From: Flavobacterium columnare NBRC 100251 = ATCC 23463
GTDB lineage: Bacteria; Bacteroidota; Bacteroidia; Flavobacteriales; Flavobacteriaceae
Length of the DNA stretch: 64,000 nucleotides
NCBI RefSeq assembly: GCF_002530675.1
Contig: NZ_PCMX01000013.1
Coordinates: 1-64,000 of the forward strand
Direction of reading: 5' to 3'
A program made the translations under genes and the position numbers. Below, piece by piece: positions 39,172-46,089 of this stretch (its first letter is position 1; every line of letters begins with the position of its first letter). The notes beneath the pieces were generated by a model. That model was not told the origin of the DNA and did not search any database. It was given only the letters and a program-made list of their open reading frames with translations.

Positions 39172-40803
39172 TTATTTTTCTAACGAAAAATTTTTAAAAC
39201 TAGAGACATCTATGACTTCTTCATTGTCTGCATCATAAGTAATTTCTACTTGATCTCCTACGCGTGTAATGGGTAATTGATTAGACAACTGTGAAGAACC
39301 AATAAATATTTTATTTTCTCCTTGTATGGTAAAGTAGTAAAAACTATTGCCATTTTTCACATCGTTTTGTATACGAGTTACTGCGGATTTAACCGTTTTT
39401 TTATCTGTTGCGGTTTCTAATTTTATCCCATCACCTGACATATTATAAGCATTTTTATAAGCCATTAGAGTTTCACGCATCGTATTTCCTACGCCAACAA
39501 TAGTATAATCATGAATAGAAACCATAGCAAACATTTTTACTAAACCGCCTCTATCTTTTAACGTCATAACGTAAGTAGGGATATTGTTAATATTATACGG
39601 AATAGGTAATGACGCGTTATATCCTTTCTCCTGTACTTTTCCTTGGGCTGAATTTTGTGCGGCAAATTCCGTTGCTCCACTTTGTTTATAAAATGTAGCT
39701 TGTTTAGTACGAGTATCTACTAATACAAACCCTACAGATGATTCATCTTTTCCTACAGAAGTTAAACCCGTGTACCAATAGGACTTATTATCTTTACCAT
39801 ACACTAAGCTCATCCCTTCGGTAATTTTTAGTTTATCTGCATTAGAAAAATTCCAATAGCCATGTACTAACTCGCCCCAGTCATTTAATTGGTCTTCAAT
39901 AAAGCCAATGGGTTGTATACGATCTACCCATTGAGGGGTATTGGCTATAGTATATTCTTTTATAATGCCTGTCTGTGCATCTACTACCAAGACACCAGTA
40001 GCATCATTTCCCGTAAATCCTATTTTTTTATCATATTTAGTTACCACCCAAAATGGTTTTCCTGTATCATCTACTTCAAAAGTAAAATCTGTTAATCCAG
40101 TAGACGTATAGCCATTAAAATAAATATGTCTGCGTATTTCATTGCCCAAATAAGCACTTGGTTGATATTTAATTTTAATAGGTTTTCCACTATTATTTTG
40201 TACCAATTGTACATCGCGTTCATTTGTTGCTGAAACCATTACATAACCAGCGGTTCCTTCTGTATTATTTAACCATTTAAAAAAACCAGAATGAAGTAAA
40301 GGAGCAACCCAGTACAATTTATTGTTTATTTTTTGAATATAAAATTCGCCTAAATGTACTTGACTTCCTAAAGCAGGTTGCGAGCCTAGTATTTTTTCGC
40401 CTAATAAATAGGCAAGATCTTCATCTACTACACGAATTTCATTTAATGAAATAGGGGCTATATGTTTTGAAATTTTATCGCCATTAGCTACTTTACCTAT
40501 TAATTCTTGATGTTTTTTAGTTTGTATCAAACGGGAACTAAAAATAGGGAATATAAATATATATACTAACAGTATTCCTATAACATACAACCATATACTT
40601 GAAGGTAGATTTATCATTTTAACTTGCTTTCCATCGCGAGAAATCTGAAGTTTTGTAGAAAGAATCATCCATACAAAAACTAAAATTAAAAGTAAAAAAG
40701 GAAGTTCAACAAAACCGTAATTTAATACTGGTAAATTAAAATAAACAAGTAGGCAACCCAATACAATTAGGATAAATCCTTTTATAAAATGATTCATACA
40801 CAT
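39172..40803 (-). CDS. Membrane-anchored conserved protein of unknown function
   Basis: 543 aa from ATG 40803, or two codons shorter from ATG 40797. Three hydrophobic helices lie in residues 8-95, with a short cytosolic loop (..LQISRDGKQVKM..) before the third. A 440-residue soluble part follows, rich in beta strands and aromatic residues. Notable segments are RRHIYFNGYTSTGLTDFTFE, GLTSVGKDESSVGFVLVDTR and GYNASLPIPYNINNIPTYVM. I recall related proteins in distant bacteria but no function for them. The C-terminal 70 residues resemble a small nucleic-acid-binding-like barrel (TIQGENKIFIGSS). It faces fabD divergently. Confidence 0.6.
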   Translation of the reverse strand: MCMNHFIKGFILIVLGCLLVYFNLPVLNYGFVELPFLLLILVFVWMILSTKLQISRDGKQVKMINLPSSIWLYVIGILLVYIFIFPIFSSRLIQTKKHQELIGKVANGDKISKHIAPISLNEIRVVDEDLAYLLGEKILGSQPALGSQVHLGEFYIQKINNKLYWVAPLLHSGFFKWLNNTEGTAGYVMVSATNERDVQLVQNNSGKPIKIKYQPSAYLGNEIRRHIYFNGYTSTGLTDFTFEVDDTGKPFWVVTKYDKKIGFTGNDATGVLVVDAQTGIIKEYTIANTPQWVDRIQPIGFIEDQLNDWGELVHGYWNFSNADKLKITEGMSLVYGKDNKSYWYTGLTSVGKDESSVGFVLVDTRTKQATFYKQSGATEFAAQNSAQGKVQEKGYNASLPIPYNINNIPTYVMTLKDRGGLVKMFAMVSIHDYTIVGVGNTMRETLMAYKNAYNMSGDGIKLETATDKKTVKSAVTRIQNDVKNGNSFYYFTIQGENKIFIGSSQLSNQLPITRVGDQVEITYDADNEEVIDVSSFKNFSLEK

Positions 40804-40850
40804 TTTTTTGATTAGCTGTTAGACGCAATTCATAGAGAATAGTTACAAAA

Positions 40851-40879
40851 ATTGGTTTCAATAATTTTATGTATTTTTG
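40851..40879 (+). promoter_or_regulatory. Promoter of fabD
   Basis: TTG (40852-40854), a 17-base spacer and TATTTTTG (40872-40879) fit the Bacteroidota consensus TTTG-N17..23-TAnnTTTG well. The fabD ATG is 51 bases downstream. This is the cleanest promoter in the window. Confidence 0.7.
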
Positions 40880-40929
40880 TTTCGAATTATTTTCAATAAT
40901 TCTACATTTAAACATAAAAAAATATTTTA

Positions 40930-41799
40930 ATGAAAGCATACGTTTTTCCAGGTCAAGGAGCACAATTTACCGGAATGGGTAAAGATTTATACGAATCTTC
41001 CGAATTAGCGAAAGAATTATTTGAAAAAGCGAATGAAATTTTAGGCTTCCGTATTACAGACATTATGTTTGAAGGGACTACAGAAGAATTAAAAGAAACG
41101 AAAGTAACGCAACCTGCTGTTTTTTTACATTCAGTCATTTTAGCCAAAGTTTTAGATGTAAAACCTGATATGGTAGCAGGGCATTCATTAGGCGAATTTT
41201 CTGCTTTAGTAGCTAATGGAACATTGTCATTTGAAGATGGATTAAAATTAGTTTCGCAACGTGCCTTAGCTATGCAAGAAGCGTGTGAAATTACTCCTTC
41301 TACAATGGCAGCGGTTTTAAACCTAGAAGATCCCGTTGTTGAGGATATTTGTGCTTCTATAGACGGTGTGGTAGTTGCTGCTAATTACAACTGTCCTGGG
41401 CAGTTGGTTATTTCAGGCGAATTAAAAGCTGTAGAAATAGCTTGTGAGAAAATGAAAGAAGCAGGTGCAAAACGAGCCTTAATTTTACCTGTAGGAGGAG
41501 CTTTTCACTCTCCTATGATGGAACCTGCAAGAGAAAAATTAGCCGCGGCTATTGAGGCAACTCCTTTTAATACTCCTTCCTGTCCTGTATATCAAAATGT
41601 AACGGCTAACGCGGTAAGCGATCCAACTGAAATTAAGAAGAACTTAATTGCTCAGTTAACAGGTGCTGTCAAATGGACTCAGTCTGTAAACCAGATGATT
41701 GCAGATGGGGCAACTAGTTTTACGGAAGTAGGGCCAGGCAAAGTATTAGTAGGATTAGTAAACAAAATCAATAAAGAAATAGCCACTTTTTCTGCTTAA
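40930..41799 (+). CDS. fabD: Malonyl-CoA--acyl carrier protein transacylase
   Basis: 289 aa, normal length for FabD. The start PGQGAQFTGMGKDLY is the family N-terminus. The nucleophile Ser lies in VAGHSLGEFSALV (about residue 88), and the partner His is in LPVGGAFHSPMM (about 196). It moves malonyl from CoA to ACP for fatty acid synthesis in the cytosol. It stands alone here, not in a fab operon. A hairpin terminator follows. Confidence 0.96.
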   Translation: MKAYVFPGQGAQFTGMGKDLYESSELAKELFEKANEILGFRITDIMFEGTTEELKETKVTQPAVFLHSVILAKVLDVKPDMVAGHSLGEFSALVANGTLSFEDGLKLVSQRALAMQEACEITPSTMAAVLNLEDPVVEDICASIDGVVVAANYNCPGQLVISGELKAVEIACEKMKEAGAKRALILPVGGAFHSPMMEPAREKLAAAIEATPFNTPSCPVYQNVTANAVSDPTEIKKNLIAQLTGAVKWTQSVNQMIADGATSFTEVGPGKVLVGLVNKINKEIATFSA

Positions 41800-41821
41800 T
41801 CGTATCCTCTTATGGCTGAAA

Positions 41822-41855
41822 ACTATCACGCTAATTTTTATATTTGCGTGATAGT
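41822..41855. terminator. Bidirectional hairpin ACTATCACGC / GCGTGATAGT
   Basis: A perfect 10-bp stem with a 14-base loop between the convergent fabD and slipin genes. Confidence 0.6.
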
Positions 41856-41865
41856 AAAGAATATA

Positions 41866-43167
41866 TTATTTTACAAAAATTTCTTTCAGTTGTCCTATAA
41901 TATTTCCGCTTCCTGAAATCGTAATTTCACCTATTTTATCTGCTATTTTTTCGACGTATTCCATTTCTTTTAATTTCCATAACATTTCGTTTTCTTCCAT
42001 TAATTTAGCTGTGTTTAACATACTTCTCATAGAAGCCGTTTCTTCACGTCTCATAATCATGTTTGCTTGGGCTTTTTTTTCGGCAACTAAAACTTGGTTC
42101 ATGATTTCTTTCATATCTCCTGGTAAAATTACATCTCGAATACCTGCATCCAAAATTTCAACGCCTAATGGTTCTACTTTTGTTTTGGTTTCTACTAAAA
42201 GAGTTTGTGTGATTTCCTCTTTTTTAGTCAACAATTCATCTAAGGTAAATCCGCCTACGTACGCTCTTAAGGCTAATTGCATTACAATATACAATTGCTT
42301 TTCGTAATCTTTATTAGCTATTAAGGCTTTTTCAATAGTTGTAACTTGGTATTTCACAAAAAAGTTAATTCTTAAATTTGCTTTGTCTTTAGTCAGTATT
42401 TCTTGCCCTGAAATTTCCATTTGTTGTTGACGGAGGTCTGCTACTTTTACTTCTAATAGATTTCCGTTGTTCCAAAAATTATAAATTCCAGATTCTAAAA
42501 CTTCAGTCCATTTTCCATTAATAAATAATAAGCCTTTTTCATAATTTAAAACTTCTATTTTTTGAACAAAGGATCTTATTTTAGGATGCTCTAATAATTT
42601 TTTATCTATTTTTTCAATCGTTTCAGTTGCATTCAAATCAAACCATTTAAAATCATATTGGGTACAACTTTTCCAAAAGGCGTATTTACCAGCGGTTAAA
42701 ACTTCTTTGAAATTATCATTTACGTATTGCAAAACGATTTCGTTATCCTTAACTGTTATTATATTTAGTAAAGTTGCTAAATCTGGATGTTCTAATAACA
42801 AATCTAAATTCGTTGGCGGTATAAACTCATTCATCATGTTATAAGTCATAAACTGATAATGGTAAATTCCTTTCCAAAAAGCGTATTTTCCTTTTTTTAA
42901 AACACTTTGAAAATTCTTATTAACAAATTGCAATACTACATCATAATCCGCTACCTCAACCACTTCTAACATTTGAGCTAAGGAATCGTTTGTTAATAAA
43001 AGATCTAGATCCCACGTGGTTTCAAACGGAGTGCGCATATCAAAATAGAGTACTTGTAATTGTGTTCCAAACAAAAAGTGTTTTCCTTCTGTCAAGACTT
43101 TTGTTAGTTTATCATTTTTAAAAACCAAACCTACTTGAAAGGTTTTGATGTTAATTTTTTGTATCAT
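41866..43167 (-). CDS. Slipin-like SPFH/band-7 protein with four N-terminal repeats
   Basis: 433 aa. There is no N-terminal transmembrane helix, unlike classical slipins. Four copies of a 22-residue unit of the pattern xGLxFxNxxxxxVLxxGKxxFW lie at about 12-33, 77-98, 144-165 and 211-232. An SPFH/band-7 domain (about 245-400) follows, with EILTKDKANLRINFFVKYQV and a helical tail. Comparative genomics has linked SPFH proteins of this kind to RtcB RNA-repair operons and a tRNA-like RNA, as a proposed scaffold. Here it is downstream, on the same strand, of the tRNA-like array at 43641-43880. Confidence 0.82.
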   Translation of the reverse strand: MIQKINIKTFQVGLVFKNDKLTKVLTEGKHFLFGTQLQVLYFDMRTPFETTWDLDLLLTNDSLAQMLEVVEVADYDVVLQFVNKNFQSVLKKGKYAFWKGIYHYQFMTYNMMNEFIPPTNLDLLLEHPDLATLLNIITVKDNEIVLQYVNDNFKEVLTAGKYAFWKSCTQYDFKWFDLNATETIEKIDKKLLEHPKIRSFVQKIEVLNYEKGLLFINGKWTEVLESGIYNFWNNGNLLEVKVADLRQQQMEISGQEILTKDKANLRINFFVKYQVTTIEKALIANKDYEKQLYIVMQLALRAYVGGFTLDELLTKKEEITQTLLVETKTKVEPLGVEILDAGIRDVILPGDMKEIMNQVLVAEKKAQANMIMRREETASMRSMLNTAKLMEENEMLWKLKEMEYVEKIADKIGEITISGSGNIIGQLKEIFVK

Positions 43168-43214
43168 ATTTTATTTTTTTATCTGTGTTTGACTTAGATG
43201 ATGTATTGGATTTT

Positions 43215-43350
43215 ATAATGAAGACAAAAGGGCAAAGAATAAAAAGGCACAGATTTTTTTCCGCAACTGTAGTGTTACTACATTGAAGATAAAAAATGAA
43301 GTATTTTTTTAATCCAAAGTCATTTTATCTATAATAAATTTTTAATATGG
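43215..43350 (+). repeat. Interspersed repeat element, copy 3
   Basis: The segment shares ATAATGAAGACAAAAGGGCAAAGAA, CCGCAACTGTAGTGTTACTACATTG, AATCCAAAGTCATTTTATCT and TAATAAATTTTTAATATG (in pieces) with the copies at 14471 and 19340. It lies between the slipin gene and the tRNA-like array. Confidence 0.55.
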
Positions 43351-43534
43351 GTTTAAAAATGTTTGAACGGAAGGGCTTTTATCAAAGCGGAAATAAGTAG
43401 TTTTACTGTCCTCATTTAAAAGGTTTCAAATTATTTTAGTACTCTTTTTTTGTATTAAAAAAAGCATACATTTTAATCTAAAAGCTAATCAATCGTTCCG
43501 TAAAAACGTGCCTAATTCAAGCTTTTTCTAAAGT

Positions 43535-43595
43535 GTTTATACCTATTTATTGGATAAATTGTATAAAGAGGTATAAACTTGTTCCGTTCAGAACA
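43535..43595 (-). other. Hairpins downstream of the tRNA-like array
   Basis: GTTTATACCT (43535-43544) pairs perfectly with AGGTATAAAC (43569-43578), and TGTTC / GAACA forms a small stem at 43580-43595. Read on the minus strand these follow the tRNA-like modules. They could be part of the RNA or its 3' end. Otherwise I see nothing in 43351-43640. Confidence 0.4.
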
Positions 43596-43640
43596 TTTTT
43601 TTGAATTGAGAATCTTTTTAAAGAGAGATTCCTACTCTTT

Positions 43641-43880
43641 CAATAATGCTACATAAAAAATGTAGTGCTCTAACCAACTGAGCTAACGCAATGAATTGCG
43701 TATCGGATTCGAACCGATGCTTTTGATTACAGAATCCGCCATTCTTCAGCTAAAGGAAGAAATAGGATTCGAACCTACAAAATCAGTATTTTTTGGCAAA
43801 TACTTAAACCATCAAATCAAGTTGCATAGTAAGTTGTAATACGCAGCAAGCGTAACTCTTACCACATTAGTGCTATACAG
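43641..43880 (-). ncRNA. Tandem tRNA-like RNA array with circularly permuted modules
   Basis: Minus strand, 5' to 3'. First a D-like hairpin (43871-43855) and an anticodon-like arm (43855-43840). Then D-like ACTT..AAGT (43822-43802), the arm GTATTTGCCAAAAAATAC (43803-43786), and a T-arm GTAGG-TTCGAAT-CCTAT (43778-43762). A 6-bp helix TTCTTC/GAAGAA (43761-43742) follows with no gap, then hairpin GATT..AATC (43736-43725). Next come a second T-arm ATCGG-TTCGAAT-CCGAT (43718-43702), helix ACGCAA/TTGCGT with a 4-base loop (43701-43686), a canonical D-arm GCTC-AGTTGGTTA-GAGC (43683-43667) and the arm CTACA-TTTTTTA-TGTAG (43665-43649). The acceptor strands pair forward, after the T-arm, so this is not ordinary tandem tRNAs. 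Confidence 0.7.
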
Positions 43881-43951
43881 AAACACCCAACTGGACTTGT
43901 TTGATATTTTGATACATATTTTTTATATTTCTAAGAACTTTTTTCGTTGAA

Positions 43952-43990
43952 CAAAGATTCAAAACAAACTACGTAATTATTTTGCGTAGT
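43952..43990 (-). promoter_or_regulatory. Operator and -7-like element of the tRNA-like array
   Basis: On the minus strand AATCTTTG (43959-43952) lies 7 bases after a 24-bp block (43990-43967). The plus strand of that block contains ACTACGTAA, then TTATTTTGCGTAGT. The two halves form an imperfect inverted repeat around TTAT. The same block, at the same spacing, precedes rtcB (51987-52025). Transcription would begin about 43945, just upstream of the array. Confidence 0.6.
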
Positions 43991-44156
43991 TTTTAAATAA
44001 TGTTCTATAGGTTCTTTTTTAGATTAAAAGCAAGGGCTAGAATAATAATATATATATTCTTAAGACAGGAGTAAACTAGGTATTAAAAGAAACTTATTCG
44101 TGTTTTGTATGTATCTTTTATAAGTATAGATGAGGTAGACTTTCAGTATAAAAAAA

Positions 44157-44179
44157 GCGTCCTTTTGGTGAGGACGCTG
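44157..44179 (-). terminator. Hairpin AGCGTCCT / AGGACGCT with T tail
   Basis: An 8-bp GC-rich stem with a 7-base loop. On the minus strand it is followed by seven T. It sits about 180 bases after the exbD-like gene and before the array promoter, so it isolates the array transcript. I see no gene in 44180-44360. Confidence 0.65.
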
Positions 44180-44360
44180 GGAATATTTTTATTTTAAAAA
44201 GGATTGTTTATAATGCCGTAGATTCAAAACATTTGAATATCTGTTTGATGGTATATGAAATAGATCCTTAATATGGTTTTAGGACCAATTTGTTTAAACA
44301 GATGGATTGTTTTGAGGTTTTTATAGAGCAGATGTATAATGATTTTTAAAAAAGCGAAGT

Positions 44361-44894
44361 TTATTTGTCTTTTAAAAATAGTTCTTCTGCCGGTGTAATA
44401 TCCATAACATTATAAATAGCTGTTTTAGCTATCGTTAATTGATCTAATACGTGCACTAAATTTCCATAATTGGATTGTTTAGATGATTTTACTAAAAGAA
44501 TAAGTCCTTTTTTAGAATTACCCGATTGTTTTTGTATGAGAGTGTTTTTACGCATTACTTCTTTTGCTAAACCGTTATTTTTATATGAAAACCTTTTTGG
44601 TTTTTCAAGAGGTGATTCTAAAAGACCTTGATATAAAATAATAGCATCCTCTTTTAATAATATGGTACATTCTCTATTATAGGCAGTGGTTGGACATCTA
44701 TCATAAATACATTTTCTTTTGCTAGGCATTCCTAAACTTAATCCGTTCGGACGTGATAAAAAAGAGGTCAACATAAAGAACACAATTAATAAAAAAGAAA
44801 TACTTACCATAGCAGTAAGGTCTACTCTTGGGTTACGATTTTGGCATTTACGAGTTATAGGATTTCTTCCAAAGGAATTTCTTGTTTCGCTCAT
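44361..44894 (-). CDS. ExbD/TolR-family protein, orphan
   Basis: 177 aa. A short cytosolic N-terminus is followed by one transmembrane helix (about 28-47). It carries the family motif NPRVDLTAMVSISFLL, whose membrane Asp takes part in proton movement in ExbB/ExbD motors. The periplasmic part is about 125 residues. There is no ExbB or TonB gene in the window, so it may work with a motor encoded elsewhere or be a passenger between the defence genes and the tRNA-like array. Confidence 0.75.
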   Translation of the reverse strand: MSETRNSFGRNPITRKCQNRNPRVDLTAMVSISFLLIVFFMLTSFLSRPNGLSLGMPSKRKCIYDRCPTTAYNRECTILLKEDAIILYQGLLESPLEKPKRFSYKNNGLAKEVMRKNTLIQKQSGNSKKGLILLVKSSKQSNYGNLVHVLDQLTIAKTAIYNVMDITPAEELFLKDK

Positions 44895-44964
44895 AATCTA
44901 TTGTTTTTAGTTAGTATGTCTACAACAAGAACTGTACCTAATTGTTAAAAAAATCTAAAAAAAA

Positions 44965-45228
44965 TTAGGTATATAGTGTATTTCGCATTTTAATAAGTAG
45001 GTCTTCTGCTTGGTTATAATTAGGTTTTTCTTTCAAATTTACGTTATCATAAACCTCCTCTATGGCTTGTAAAAGAGTTTCTGCGGATTGCATTAATTGA
45101 TCATAATTAATTGATCCTGTTTTTATGGCTAATAATTCTTCCCTATTACTAACTCGAATCGTAAGACGAGCGGTTTTACCCATTTGTAATGCGGATTGTA
45201 ATAACCTAATGGAGGCAAGGAGATATTT
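44965..45228 (-). pseudogene. C-terminal remnant of a second repair-type nucleotidyltransferase
   Basis: Directly after the helicase stop codon, in the same frame, the sequence stays open for about 87 codons: KYLLASIRLLQSALQMGKTA, then RVSNREELLAIKTGSINYDQL, then AETLLQAIEEVY. This resembles the C-terminus of RlaP/COG3541-type nucleotidyltransferases (helical, with a REELLAIKxG segment). The NTase core with its GS and DxD motifs is absent. A 72-codon open frame from ATG 45183 exists but is unlikely to be functional alone. The family call rests on recall, not on a search. Confidence 0.55.
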
Positions 45229-46089
45229 TTAACATTTCAAAAAATCTTCTATTGGCAAAACATTTTCTTCTCCAAACCATTTTTTGACATTCTCAATTGC
45301 TTTGTCATTCATATCTGACAATGCTAAAACAACTAAATTTTCTTTTGCTCTTGTACAACAAACATAAAATAGCTTTTGTGTTCTTTCAATAATTTTCTCT
45401 TTATCTTTTGTGTTTTCAAATAAATGTTTAAAACTGTATTTTGTCCAATCCGCATTATCTAATACAACTAAAACATTATCATATTCCGAACCTTTGGTTT
45501 TATGTTGTGTGGAATAAGGTGTAAATCCTTCTAAGTAATTATACAAATTGATAAATTCTTGGTAGGGAACTTGTGCAACCCTATCGTATATATATCCTTT
45601 GGATTCTCTAAAATCGTTTAATGGCTTGTCATTTTTGATAACGATTCCTAATTCATCTGCCTTGTCAATAACTTCCCCAATTGTGATTTTATTGTTTTTT
45701 AAAAGCTTTTCAATATTTTCTTTAAGTTGCTCTTTCTCTTTAATGCTATTTATCTTATATCCAACATTATTCTTTTTCATAATTCTAAAAAATTCAGGGA
45801 AATTTTTATTTTCATAATACGATAAAGTATGCTGAATTTTGAAAAGATGTTTAATCAAATTATCTCGTTTTGAACCTTTCTTGCTTTCTTCATCTTCTAC
45901 TTCTTTTTTATCATCAATAAGATGATCCTTGTCAATATATATTTTTTTTACTTCAATAAAAGGCTTATCCCTAAGTTTTTCATACAATAATTTATTTTCT
46001 TCATTAGAGAGTAATTTGTCTTTTTTACTTACCTTAATTTTAAAATTTATGCTATTAACTATATCTTCTATTGTTTCTAAATCATTTAA
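45229..46089 (-). CDS. UvrD-like helicase (GajB-like), C-terminal part after a frame break
   Basis: About 286 codons in the -1 frame relative to the upstream part. The frame starts LNDLETIEDIVNSINFK at 46089. It carries helicase motif V-like KGSEYDNVLVVLD and motif VI-like FYVCCTRAKENLVVLAL, both needed for UvrD-type activity. There is no ATG near the start; the first candidate is a TTG at 45987. It therefore makes sense only as the continuation of the protein encoded at 46086-47393, joined by a -1 shift in the A8 run (46090-46097). Confidence 0.75.
   Translation of the reverse strand, partial: LNDLETIEDIVNSINFKIKVSKKDKLLSNEENKLLYEKLRDKPFIEVKKIYIDKDHLIDDKKEVEDEESKKGSKRDNLIKHLFKIQHTLSYYENKNFPEFFRIMKKNNVGYKINSIKEKEQLKENIEKLLKNNKITIGEVIDKADELGIVIKNDKPLNDFRESKGYIYDRVAQVPYQEFINLYNYLEGFTPYSTQHKTKGSEYDNVLVVLDNADWTKYSFKHLFENTKDKEKIIERTQKLFYVCCTRAKENLVVLALSDMNDKAIENVKKWFGEENVLPIEDFLKC

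Noticed and set aside
43641-43880. Ordinary tandem tRNA genes (for example Lys-TTT, Ala-TGC, Gly/Trp-like arms)
   Set aside because: None of the arms can be joined into a standard cloverleaf with a 7-bp acceptor enclosing them. The acceptor-like strands pair with the next D-arm unit instead.
45985-45987. TTG start for a separate 252-residue helicase gene
   Set aside because: It lies inside a conserved-looking continuous frame that goes back to the A8 run, so the part is a continuation, not a separate gene.
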